Source of the DNA: Bradyrhizobium campsiandrae
GTDB lineage: Bacteria > Pseudomonadota > Alphaproteobacteria > Rhizobiales > Xanthobacteraceae
Reading direction: 5' to 3'
Assembly: GCF_014529705.1 (NCBI RefSeq)
Contig: NZ_JAANIH010000001.1
Span: forward strand, 124,001-188,000
DNA: 64,000 nucleotides
Position 1 is the stretch's first letter, and each line of letters starts with the position of its first letter. Shown here piece after piece: positions 56,909-64,000 of this stretch. The translations under genes and the position numbers were made by a program. The notes beneath the pieces were generated by a model. That model was not told where the DNA came from. It was given only the letters and a program-made list of their open reading frames with translations, and ran no database searches.

Positions 56909-58129
56909 ATGGTGTCCAACGGCGGACGATACAGCTTGCCGCGCTGGCGCGTGATGCGGTGGTTAACCGACGTCGGCCCCGACGTGCCGGCCGACATTCG
57001 CGCAGCGCTCATCGCCCAGCTCTTCGGTGCGATCCCGATCTTTGCGGGCGGCGCCATCAATTCCGTCGCGATCGCCGCCATCATCGCCTATCGCCAGCAG
57101 ACCGGGCTGCTCGTCGCCTGGTTCGTGATCGAGCTCGCAATTTGCCTTGCCCGCCTCGCGGTTCTGGTCGCGGCGCATCGCGCCATCCGGCTGCACCGGC
57201 CCACCCCGACCGATCTTCATCTCTTGCTCTCGCTGGCCTGGAGTCTGAGCCTCGGATTGGGCGCGGTCGCGAGCATCGGCAGCGGCGACTGGCTCGTCGG
57301 GATGCTTGCCTCGATGTCCACGGCGGCAATGATCGGCGGCATCTGCTTCCGCAATTTCGGCGCACCGCGATTTGCCGGACTCATGATCCTGATCTGCCTC
57401 GGCCCCATCGTCGTTTACATCGCTTTTCTCGGCGAACCGATGCTCTACATCATGATCTATCAGGTCCCGATGTATCTTGGAGCAATGGCCGGCGCAGCGT
57501 TCCGGCTCAACAGGATTCTGATCACGACCATGCGGGCTGAGCGCGAGAACAGCCACCGCGCGCACCATGATGCGCTGACGGGTCTGCTGAACCGCGCCGG
57601 ATTTCTCCATGCACTGGAGTCGAAGCTCGCTGAATCCGGTCGTGAGGACCGTCCCATGGCCCTGTTCTTCTCCGATCTCGACGAGTTCAAGCCGATCAAT
57701 GACACGTTCGGCCATGCAGCCGGCGATCAGGTGCTCCAGGGTGTGGCCGAGCGACTGCGCGGCGCGGTACCCGAAGGCGCGGCGATCGCGCGGATGGGCG
57801 GTGACGAATTTGTCGCGCTGGTCGATGGCCTCACAGCCGAGCAGGCGCTGGCGTTGGGACAACGCATCGTCGGCGAGATCGCGGCGCCCTATCAGGTCGA
57901 TGGAGAAACCCGCGTCAGCATCGGCGCGAGCGTCGGTATTGCGCTCTCCCCGGATCATGGCTCCCGAGTGGACGATCTGCTCGCGGTCGCAGATGCGGCT
58001 CTCTACGAGGCGAAGTCGGGCGGCAAGTCACGTTGCTGCCTGGCTTCGGTCGAGGTCGGCCTGACCGCGCTGCGCCGCCTTCAGCCCAGCGGCAGGCGCG
58101 CCATGACCGGGGCCAGCGCCGCCGCCTGA
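56909..58129 (+). CDS. Membrane diguanylate cyclase (GGDEF)
   Basis: About 406 residues. Six or so N-terminal membrane helices (about 30-210: AIPIFAGGAINSVAIAAIIAY, FVIELAICLARLAVLVAA, etc.) and a C-terminal GGDEF domain with the intact motif ARMGGDEFVAL. The RxxD inhibitory site is not seen. It should make cyclic di-GMP in response to an unknown membrane signal. Start is uncertain: ATG at 56909 with AAGGGG upstream, or ATG at 56954. Confidence 0.9.
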   Translation: MVSNGGRYSLPRWRVMRWLTDVGPDVPADIRAALIAQLFGAIPIFAGGAINSVAIAAIIAYRQQTGLLVAWFVIELAICLARLAVLVAAHRAIRLHRPTPTDLHLLLSLAWSLSLGLGAVASIGSGDWLVGMLASMSTAAMIGGICFRNFGAPRFAGLMILICLGPIVVYIAFLGEPMLYIMIYQVPMYLGAMAGAAFRLNRILITTMRAERENSHRAHHDALTGLLNRAGFLHALESKLAESGREDRPMALFFSDLDEFKPINDTFGHAAGDQVLQGVAERLRGAVPEGAAIARMGGDEFVALVDGLTAEQALALGQRIVGEIAAPYQVDGETRVSIGASVGIALSPDHGSRVDDLLAVADAALYEAKSGGKSRCCLASVEVGLTALRRLQPSGRRAMTGASAAA

Positions 58130-58174
58130 GCGCGACTGAGCCCGGCTGGATCGGCTCCGCCGTGGTCGTGCCCC

Positions 58175-59071
58175 TTATGAGACCAACGTCTTGGAAAAAC
58201 CCGCCGCCAGATGATCGATCAGCGCGCGCACGGCGCGAGGCAGGCCGCGTCGTGTCGTGAACACGAGATGCACCATGCCCCGGTGGCCGCGCCATTCCGA
58301 CAATACGCGGACGAGCTTGCCCTGCCCCAGCGCCTCCCGGCAGAGATGATCGGGCAGCAGCGCGACGCCGAGGCCGGCGACCGCTGCATCGCGCACCGCG
58401 CCGAAGTCGCCGCATCCCATGCGTGGTTCGTGCTTGTGAACGCGCGCCTGCCCGTCATCGGTCTGCAGATGCCATTCGACCAGAGTGTCTTCATCTGACG
58501 TCGCCAGGGTGGGGAGTGCAGCCAAATCGTCCACCGTCCGCAACCGGCTTGCCAGCTGCGGGCCCGCGACAAGGATGCGCGTGGACGTGCCGAGCGAGCG
58601 CATGGTGAGCGCGGCATCGCCCGTAAGCTCGGAGCGCACACGCAAGGCCAAATCAATCCGCTCGTCGATCAGGTCGACCGGCCGGTCGATGGCGACGAGT
58701 TGCAGGCGCACCTTGGGATAGCGGATCAGGAAGCTGGAAATGAGCCCGGAGATCTCAGCGACCATGCCGGTCGGGCAGCTGAAACGAATGCGTCCGTGCG
58801 GTTCGGCCTGCGCCTGCGTCACCAGCGCCTCGGCTTGCTCGGCCTCCGCCAGGATCGCGCGGCAGCGCTCGTAGAAGGCTTGCCCCACCTCGGTGACGCG
58901 AAAGCGCCGGCTCGACCGTTCGATGAGGCGCAAGCCGAGGCGCTGCTCCAGCCCGGCAATCCGCCGGCTGAGCTTTGACTTGGGCTCGCGCAAGGCCCGC
59001 CCGGCGGCGGCGAACCCGCCATGCCCCACCACTTCGGCAAAATAGGCGAAGTCATTCAGATCGGCCTTCAT
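58175..59071 (-). CDS. LysR-family transcriptional regulator
   Basis: 298 residues. N-terminal winged helix (FAYFAEVVGHGGFAAAGRAL, KSKLSRRIAGLEQRLGLRLI) and a periplasmic-binding-protein-like sensor domain. MKADLNDFAYF with GGGAGG upstream is the clear start. It is divergent from an SDR gene, which it probably controls; an 8-bp inverted repeat spans the gap. Effector unknown. Confidence 0.94.
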   Translation of the reverse strand: MKADLNDFAYFAEVVGHGGFAAAGRALREPKSKLSRRIAGLEQRLGLRLIERSSRRFRVTEVGQAFYERCRAILAEAEQAEALVTQAQAEPHGRIRFSCPTGMVAEISGLISSFLIRYPKVRLQLVAIDRPVDLIDERIDLALRVRSELTGDAALTMRSLGTSTRILVAGPQLASRLRTVDDLAALPTLATSDEDTLVEWHLQTDDGQARVHKHEPRMGCGDFGAVRDAAVAGLGVALLPDHLCREALGQGKLVRVLSEWRGHRGMVHLVFTTRRGLPRAVRALIDHLAAGFSKTLVS

Positions 59072-59081
59072 CGTTCCTCCC

Positions 59082-59130
59082 ATAGAACGGTAAGTATCAT
59101 ATTTGGCCACTACTGACATCATCGTTCTAT
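59082..59130. promoter_or_regulatory. Inverted repeat in the LysR/SDR divergent promoter region
   Basis: ATAGAACG (59082-59089) and CGTTCTAT (59123-59130) are perfect 8-bp arms, 41 bases centre to centre, or about four helical turns. LysR tetramers commonly bind two sites on one face of such a region. Confidence 0.45.
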
Positions 59131-59181
59131 ACGCATTTACCTCGGCAACGGCGCGTCTGGCGCAGCTTGCAAAGGAGACGG

Positions 59182-59937
59182 ATGATGACTGACAGGTTCA
59201 ACAACAAGGTCGTGGTGGTGACCGGCGGCACCAGCGGCATCGGGCTTGCCACCGCAAAAGCTTTCGCGGCCGAGGGCGCCTCGGTGTTCATCACCGGTCG
59301 TCGCCAGAACGCGCTCGAGGCGGCGGTGAAGTCAATCGGCGGCCGCGTGACGGGTGTGCAAGGCGACATGGCCAATCTGGCCGACATCGACCGCCTCTAC
59401 GACGCCATCCAGAAGAAGCACCAGCAGATCGACGTGATCTTCGCCAATGCCGGCGGCGGCGAGTTCGCACCGCTCGGCGCGATCACCGAGGAGCACTATC
59501 AGCGCACGTTCGACACCAACGTCAAGGGCGTCCTCTTCACGGTCCAGAAGGCGCTGCCGCTGCTCCGCGACGGCGCGTCCATCGTGTTGAACGCGTCGAC
59601 CACGAGCGTCTCGGGCACGCCCGCCTTCAGCGTCTATTCGGCGACCAAGGCCGCCGTGCGCAACTTCGCGCGCAACTGGATCCTCGACCTGAAGGACCGG
59701 CACATCCGCGTCAACGCCGTCAGCCCCGGCGTCACCGAGACGCACGGACTGAATCATCTGTTCGGCGGCAGCGAGCAAGCGGAAGGCACCAAGACCCAAC
59801 TCGCCGGGCTCATCCCCGTCGGCCGCATCGGCCAGCCCGAGGAGATCGCCAAGGCCGTGCTGTTCCTCGCCTCCGACGAGGCAAGCTTCGTCAATGGCGT
59901 CGAGCTCTTCGTCGACGGTGGTCAGACGCAGATCTGA
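59182..59937 (+). CDS. Short-chain dehydrogenase/reductase
   Basis: 251-residue classical SDR. Cofactor motif VTGGTSGIGLATAKAF, NAG motif FANAGGGEF, catalytic Ser in LNASTTSVSG and YSATK with catalytic Tyr-Lys, ending FVNGVELFVDGG. GRR after beta-2 suggests NADP(H) preference. Ribosome site AAAGGAG. Divergent from, and probably regulated by, the LysR protein. The substrate is not inferable. Confidence 0.94.
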   Translation: MMTDRFNNKVVVVTGGTSGIGLATAKAFAAEGASVFITGRRQNALEAAVKSIGGRVTGVQGDMANLADIDRLYDAIQKKHQQIDVIFANAGGGEFAPLGAITEEHYQRTFDTNVKGVLFTVQKALPLLRDGASIVLNASTTSVSGTPAFSVYSATKAAVRNFARNWILDLKDRHIRVNAVSPGVTETHGLNHLFGGSEQAEGTKTQLAGLIPVGRIGQPEEIAKAVLFLASDEASFVNGVELFVDGGQTQI

Positions 59938-59957
59938 GCACGTTTCATCATTCGTAA

Positions 59958-59990
59958 GGTGGGCAAAGGCGCGAAGCGCCCGTGCCCACC
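59958..59990. repeat. Palindromic repeat (GGTGGGCA... type)
   Basis: GGTGGGCAAAGGCGC and GCGCCCGTGCCCACC flank GAA: 15-bp arms with slight mismatch. A common short hairpin in Bradyrhizobium intergenic DNA. Just after the SDR stop, where it could end transcription. Confidence 0.82.
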
Positions 59991-60111
59991 GCATCCACAT
60001 CAGATGATCGATCGAAGCACGGAGCGCACGCTTCCGCCTTCGCTCGTCGAGCTACAGCCGACAGATGGCTTTGCCCAGCCCACAAATCCCATGAAATTTT
60101 GGAGAGAACCG

Positions 60112-60495
60112 ATGGCCCGGACCGATGAATCGGCCGATCGCATCCACGACCTGCTTCAGCGCAACCTCCAGGAGGTTTTCGGCGAGGGCGACGCGATGCG
60201 GCGCCGTGCCGCCATTGACGAACTTTGGACCGAGAACCCCACCCTGTACGTCCCGCCAGGCGTCATTGTCGGCCGCGACGCGATCGACAAATTCGCCGGC
60301 GATCTGCGGGCCACACATCCCCACTTCGTCTACACGCCGACCGGTGAGCCCCAGGCGCTTCACAACGCCGGACGCCTGGCGTGGGGATCAGGTCCGCGCG
60401 GCGAAGCCCCTGACTACACCGGATGGGACGTCATCATCGTGGAGGATGGCAAGATCGCTGCGCTTTACGTGTTCCTGGATCAGCGGGGGAAGTGA
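60112..60495 (+). CDS. SnoaL-like / NTF2-fold protein
   Basis: 127 residues with the nuclear transport factor 2-like pattern: LQRNLQEVFGEGDAMRRRAA, LWTENPTLYVPPGVIVGRDA, a middle TPTGEPQALHNAGRLAW and a C-terminal DVIIVEDGKIAALYVFLD. Such cone-shaped folds bind small hydrophobic ligands; the enzyme role is unknown. ATG chosen has GGAGAG upstream. It may be co-regulated with the SDR gene. Confidence 0.85.
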   Translation: MARTDESADRIHDLLQRNLQEVFGEGDAMRRRAAIDELWTENPTLYVPPGVIVGRDAIDKFAGDLRATHPHFVYTPTGEPQALHNAGRLAWGSGPRGEAPDYTGWDVIIVEDGKIAALYVFLDQRGK

Positions 60496-60506
60496 CGGCG
60501 CGTTAG

Positions 60507-60570
60507 TAGGGTGGATTGGCCCGCAGATGTGCACAGCGCATCTGCGGGGCGCAATAAACCACTTCGTTTC
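60507..60570. repeat. REP-like element with 10-bp hairpin
   Basis: Begins TAGGGTGGATTGG, resembling the 46057 family, then CCCGCAGATG (60520-60529) pairing with CATCTGCGGG (60539-60548). It lies directly after the SnoaL-like gene. Confidence 0.65.
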
Positions 60571-60754
60571 GCAATCGATGAAGAGTGGCGGATTTTGCCT
60601 CCGGCCACGGCACGAATGGAATTTTCATGACCCGCCCTCCGCGCCCTCGGTGACAACGTGTCCGATCGTCGCGAATATATTCGTCGACGTAGGCCGATCG
60701 GAACGCGGGTCGATGCATTCGCCCGCAGCGGTGCGCGTCGAGACGATCCGGCGC

Positions 60755-60960
60755 CAGCGCCTCAAGTGGAGCCGAGAGACTCGCAATGTTACCGTCGCGG
60801 TCGGTCGCGAAGTTAATCACGGGACCGTCCGGATCGAGGTCCCCGAAACGTAGAGCCGCTGGAACGAACCGTAGTGCCGGCGTGCGAGACTCGCCTTCGT
60901 GCCGCGCCAGGCCCCATGCAGGCTGTCGCCGTCTTGTGTGATGACCAGACGCCATTGAAC
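60755..60960 (-). pseudogene. Frameshifted fragment resembling a serine hydrolase C-terminal domain
   Basis: Minus-strand translation gives WRLVITQDGDSLHGAWRGT in one frame, then LRFGDLDPDGPVINFATD and RDGNIASLSAPLE in another. These are patterns like the C-terminal DUF3471-type domain of class C beta-lactamase-like serine hydrolases. No start, signal or SxxK region is near, so this looks like a remnant. The resemblance is by eye only. Confidence 0.35.
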
Positions 60961-61025
60961 CTACGTTGGATCGCAGCTACCCTTGAAACTCTTCGTCCAG
61001 CAAAAACAAAATTCATGGGCATGTC

Positions 61026-62729
61026 ATGGTTCGAAAGCTAACGGCATTTGCAACCGCTGCCACGAGCATGTGGATGGCCGGCATCGCATGTGTTAATGCG
61101 CAGCAGCCAGAGCTCAATGCTCCTGACCTGGTCGTCATCAACGGAAAGGTTCTGACGCTGGACGAGCGATCAACGGTCACGGAGGCCGTGGCGGTCGCAG
61201 ATGGGAAGATCATGGCAACCGGGCCAAGTGCTTCGATCAAATCACTGGCAGGTCCGCGGACCCGCGTGATCGATGTGTCAGGCAAGACCGTCATCCCCGG
61301 ATTGATCGATACTCACGCTCACTTCAAAGCCGCTGGCCTGGCCGACTATGTTGTCCTCATGGGCCGAGCCAAGACGGTCGCTGAAGCACTCGGGGCCATC
61401 AAGGCCTTCGCGGCGAAGAAGAAGCCGGGCGAGTGGATTATCGGTGGCGCTTGGCATCCGCCCTCCCAACTGGCCGAGAAGCGCTATCTTACGCGGCAGG
61501 AGATCGACAGCGTCGCCCCAGACAATCCGGTCTACCTTCGCACTGTTGGGCACTTCTCGATGGCGAATACGATGGCTCTGCAGCGGGTCGGGATTGACAA
61601 GACCACCGAGGACCCGAGCGGAGGAAAGTTTGAGCGCGACGCCGCCGGCGAATTGACGGGCCTGCTTGTGGAGACGGCGATCGATCGGGTCGAGAAGGCC
61701 GTACCGCCCTGGACGGAAGACGACGAAATCCGGCAATTCGCCATTGCCGAAGGCGTACTGAACAGCTTCGGCATCACCAGTGTCGTCGAGGGCGCGACAG
61801 AGGCGCGCGACATCCGCACCCTGCGGAAGCTTGTCGCGTCTGGAAAAGCGACGTTGCGCACCGGCGCGATGTTTCGGCCCGAGCCCCCGGCCGATCTGAA
61901 CGCTTGGGAGGCGATCATCGCAGGCAATGGCGTCGCTTCGGGTTTTGGCGACGATTGGCTCAAGTTCGCCGGCATCAAGATCTTCTACGACGGTGGCATG
62001 ACGCTGAAGACTGCGCTCATCCGCGACGTCTATCCCGATTCACATGACAACTACCATGGCATTGCGCAGCAAACACCTGAGCGGCTGAAGCAACTCATCT
62101 CGATCTGCAACCGCTATGACTGGCGTGTCGGTGTTCACGTCGTGGGTGACCTTGGTATTGACCAGGTGCTCGATGCGTTCGAGGCAGTGGATAAGGAAAA
62201 ATCGATCCGTGACCGTCGTTTCGTCCTCATTCACGCCAGCCTGATCCGGCCAGAACAGATGGAGCGCGCGCAAAAGCTAGGAGTCCGTATCGATTTCCAG
62301 AACGTTTTCATGTGGGACAAGGCAGCCACCGTAGAACGATTTCTCGGGAAATCGACCGCTGACCGCGCTGTACCGACCAGGACTTTGATCGAGAAAATGG
62401 GGCTCGACAACCTCGGCGCCGGCACCGATTTTCCCGTGAACCCGATCAATCCCTTCCTCAACATGTACATCATGGTCACCAGGAAGGACCCGAGCGGAAA
62501 CGTCTACGGCGCGGCAGAAGCCGTTACGCGCGAGCAGGCTTTGCGGCTCTACAGCAGCGCGGCATCGCGCTACACGTTCGACGAGGAGCGCAAGGGCACC
62601 CTTGAGCCCGGAAAGCTCGCGGACATTGTCGTGCTTTCCGCGGATTACACGGCCGTGCCGGAGGAGCAAATCAAGGACATCAAAGCGGATATGACGCTGG
62701 TCGGCGGCAAGGTCGTGTTTCAGCGCTGA
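61026..62729 (+). CDS. Exported amidohydrolase (YtcJ-like, amidohydrolase_3)
   Basis: 567 residues with a signal peptide (AATSMWMAGIACVNAQ), so periplasmic. Composite TIM-barrel metal hydrolase: N-terminal LVVINGKVLTLDERSTVTEA, metal motif GLIDTHAHFKAAG, GWxx-like GAWHPP, FYDGGMTLKTALI, VHVVGDLGID, GAGTDFPVNPINPFLNMYI and C-terminal GTLEPGKLADIVVLS. Typical length for YtcJ-like proteins. Substrate is unknown; imide or amide hydrolysis is usual. Confidence 0.92.
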   Translation: MVRKLTAFATAATSMWMAGIACVNAQQPELNAPDLVVINGKVLTLDERSTVTEAVAVADGKIMATGPSASIKSLAGPRTRVIDVSGKTVIPGLIDTHAHFKAAGLADYVVLMGRAKTVAEALGAIKAFAAKKKPGEWIIGGAWHPPSQLAEKRYLTRQEIDSVAPDNPVYLRTVGHFSMANTMALQRVGIDKTTEDPSGGKFERDAAGELTGLLVETAIDRVEKAVPPWTEDDEIRQFAIAEGVLNSFGITSVVEGATEARDIRTLRKLVASGKATLRTGAMFRPEPPADLNAWEAIIAGNGVASGFGDDWLKFAGIKIFYDGGMTLKTALIRDVYPDSHDNYHGIAQQTPERLKQLISICNRYDWRVGVHVVGDLGIDQVLDAFEAVDKEKSIRDRRFVLIHASLIRPEQMERAQKLGVRIDFQNVFMWDKAATVERFLGKSTADRAVPTRTLIEKMGLDNLGAGTDFPVNPINPFLNMYIMVTRKDPSGNVYGAAEAVTREQALRLYSSAASRYTFDEERKGTLEPGKLADIVVLSADYTAVPEEQIKDIKADMTLVGGKVVFQR

Positions 62730-62825
62730 AGCGCGTTATCAAGCCGGCGCTAACGTCGCGGTAACAAGCATTTTGACGAGAGAGCAGAGCGACGCGCTGC
62801 TAAAGGAGATCGGCAAGCAGCCCTC

Positions 62826-62928
62826 AAGCGTTTTCGAGCGAAGTGGATACCGGTTCGCGTCAAGAAAATGCGTCAAAATAAGAATCTAGAGCCCCGTTCC
62901 GATTCCATCGGAACGGAAAAGGCTCTAG
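62826..62928. repeat. Widespread rhizobial repeat with CTAGAGCC/GGCTCTAG hairpin
   Basis: Begins AAGCGTTTTCGAGCGAAGTG and ends in a hairpin: CTAGAGCC (62886-62893) pairs with GGCTCTAG (62921-62928), enclosing a second stem GTTCCGAT/ATCGGAAC. This sequence family recurs in intergenic DNA of Rhizobiales. Here it lies between two convergent genes. Confidence 0.8.
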
Positions 62929-62991
62929 TCGCGATCAGGTCACGGCGTGATTGCATGCGGCCAAGCTCGCTATGCTTGGGAAGCAGCGCCG

Positions 62992-64000
62992 TCACGTTTG
63001 CCTAAGACTCCTTTCCAGCCGCACCAGCTCCGCCTCCAGATCACGCTCCACATCCGCGGCCCGGATCTCCAGCACGCGATAGTCCCGCGCCTCCAGCCAC
63101 GCCCGCCTTGACGCGCGGTCCGCCGCGATCGTTTCGCCCTCGCCCGGGTTGACCAGCTCGATCGCGATCCTATGCGGAAACGAGACGAAGTCCGGGATGT
63201 GGCGCCCCACGGGGGTCTGGCGCTTGAACTGGCCAGCGAAGCGGCGGTCGCGCGTCAGCGCCTGCCACAGCAGGCGCTCGGCATCGGTGGGGTTGCGGCG
63301 GAGCAGGCGGGCGAGGCCACGCACCGTCGAGCCGCTGTCGGGCGCGCCGCCGGCCTGGCCGTGCTCGGCCAAGAGCGCCCGCAGGCGCGTGGCCTGCTCG
63401 CCGTCGAGCACGCCGCCCTTGGCCGGGCCCTTGCGGCCTTCGGCGATCGCCATCACCACGCCGTGGAGGGTGTGCATGTCCTGCTTGGTCGGCTCCATCC
63501 GGCTGAAGATGTTGCGCAGATTGACCAGCATGGTGTCGCGCTTCTCGGCCGGGCGCAGGAATTCGACCCGGTCGAGCTCGCGCACGAGATTGTCGAAGAA
63601 GGCCTGCATCTGGTGCTGCGAGGCGCGCTCGGACCGTTCAGGCATCGCATGCGGCAGCGCGCCTGAGGTCGCGCGTTTGAACCATTCGTAGCCGACCAAG
63701 AGTACAGCCTGGGCGAGGTTGAGCGAGGCAAAGCCGGGGTTGACCGGGAAGGTGATGATGCGGTTGGAGAGTCCGACCTCCTCGTTGGTCAGGCCCCAGC
63801 GCTCCCGGCCGAACAGGATACCGGCCCTGCCGCCCGTGGCGATGTGCCCCGAAATCTCGGCGGCCGCCGCGTCCGGCCCGACCACCGGCTTGGCCTGGTC
63901 GTGTGGGCGTGCGGTGGTGGCGAACAACAGGTCGAGGTCGGCGACCGCCTGCTCGACCGTGTCGAACAGTTCGACCTTTTCCAGAATGTGGTCGGCGCCG
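62992..64000 (-). CDS. TrmJ-like RNA methyltransferase fused to DUF559 domain (5' end outside window)
   Basis: 336 residues visible; the start is beyond the right edge. The N-terminal part is a SPOUT (TrmH/TrmJ) 2'-O-methyltransferase: LFATTARPHD, GILFGRERWGLTNEEV and the knot motif FASLNLAQAVLL. It probably acts on tRNA position 32. A linker carries the TrmJ C-terminal helices, then about 110 residues of DUF559, a PD-(D/E)XK-like endonuclease domain (RNPTDAERLLWQAL, GRHIPDFVSFPHRIAIEL). The usual GGQH after IELD is replaced by NPGEG, so nuclease activity is doubtful. Confidence 0.88.
   Translation of the reverse strand, partial: GADHILEKVELFDTVEQAVADLDLLFATTARPHDQAKPVVGPDAAAAEISGHIATGGRAGILFGRERWGLTNEEVGLSNRIITFPVNPGFASLNLAQAVLLVGYEWFKRATSGALPHAMPERSERASQHQMQAFFDNLVRELDRVEFLRPAEKRDTMLVNLRNIFSRMEPTKQDMHTLHGVVMAIAEGRKGPAKGGVLDGEQATRLRALLAEHGQAGGAPDSGSTVRGLARLLRRNPTDAERLLWQALTRDRRFAGQFKRQTPVGRHIPDFVSFPHRIAIELVNPGEGETIAADRASRRAWLEARDYRVLEIRAADVERDLEAELVRLERSLRQT

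Larger units (their letters stand above)
60496..61025. other. Gene-poor region with repeat and decayed coding sequence
   Basis: 530 bases without an intact gene. The left part has a REP-like hairpin (60520-60548) and a following GGCGGATTTTGCC-type segment. The middle contains a frameshifted minus-strand fragment described separately, and a small AT palindrome CGAATATATTCG at 60672-60683. The right end should carry the amidohydrolase promoter. Confidence 0.6.

Noticed and set aside
60125..60853. Plus-strand frame of about 240 codons over the SnoaL-like gene and following repeat
   Set aside because: It shares DNA with a better-supported gene, runs through a REP element and has no recognisable domain.

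Overview
The window is high-GC alphaproteobacterial chromosome, most likely Bradyrhizobium or a close relative in the Nitrobacteraceae. The evidence is the protein flavour of PurC, S4, PurL and the DUF1476 zeta-type ATPase inhibitor, several short palindromic repeats of the Bradyrhizobium type between genes, and EcfG-like (general stress response) promoter signatures. I see no rRNA, tRNA, CRISPR array, insertion sequence or prophage. About 60 protein genes are supported. The window enters an intergenic region on the left and cuts a trmJ-like gene on the right.

Left part (0-16 kb): a NarX/UhpB-type two-component pair; a small gene with an EcfG-like promoter; a TetR gene with a perfect palindrome over its apparent promoter; purB; an M20 amidohydrolase; an oxygen/redox signalling group (globin-coupled chemotaxis receptor, Crp/Fnr regulator, PAS-GGDEF-EAL protein); an acyl-CoA synthetase; a soluble SecD P1-domain protein; a membrane cNMP-binding protein; and a glutathione transferase.

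Middle (16-40 kb): cytochrome b561, murI, an HpcH/HpaI aldolase, a free-standing E2-like acyltransferase domain, rpsD with a structured leader and a strong terminator, a threonine aldolase, two tandem serine beta-lactamase-like hydrolases, grxD plus a macrodomain protein, egtB-egtD for ergothioneine, LtrA, BolA, and the purine genes purC-purS, purQ and purL on the minus strand. The pur/bolA/grxD set keeps order and strand but is interrupted by genes of other kinds (corA, tctC, acyltransferase, hydrolase, egtBD).

Right part (40-64 kb): a cyanate module (substrate-binding protein, permease, ATPase, cynS) that reads away from a PAS-containing sigma-54 activator, with a near-consensus sigma-54 promoter and palindromic candidate upstream sites between them. 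Next is a BTAD regulator fused to an alpha/beta hydrolase, divergent from an mddA-like methyltransferase, a quinone oxidoreductase and a hotdog-like protein. A glycogen/trehalose cluster follows (treZ, glgA, a DUF3606 gene, glgX), then a diguanylate cyclase, a LysR/SDR divergent pair, a SnoaL-like protein, a decayed gene fragment, a periplasmic-type amidohydrolase, and a TrmJ-like methyltransferase fused to a DUF559 domain.

The most interesting points are regulatory. EcfG-like promoters lie in front of egtBD, the DUF1328 gene and two other small stress-type genes. The cyanate operon has a sigma-54 promoter. The BTAD-hydrolase regulator has a SARP-style direct repeat next to it. All functional statements come from reading the sequence; no database search was run.
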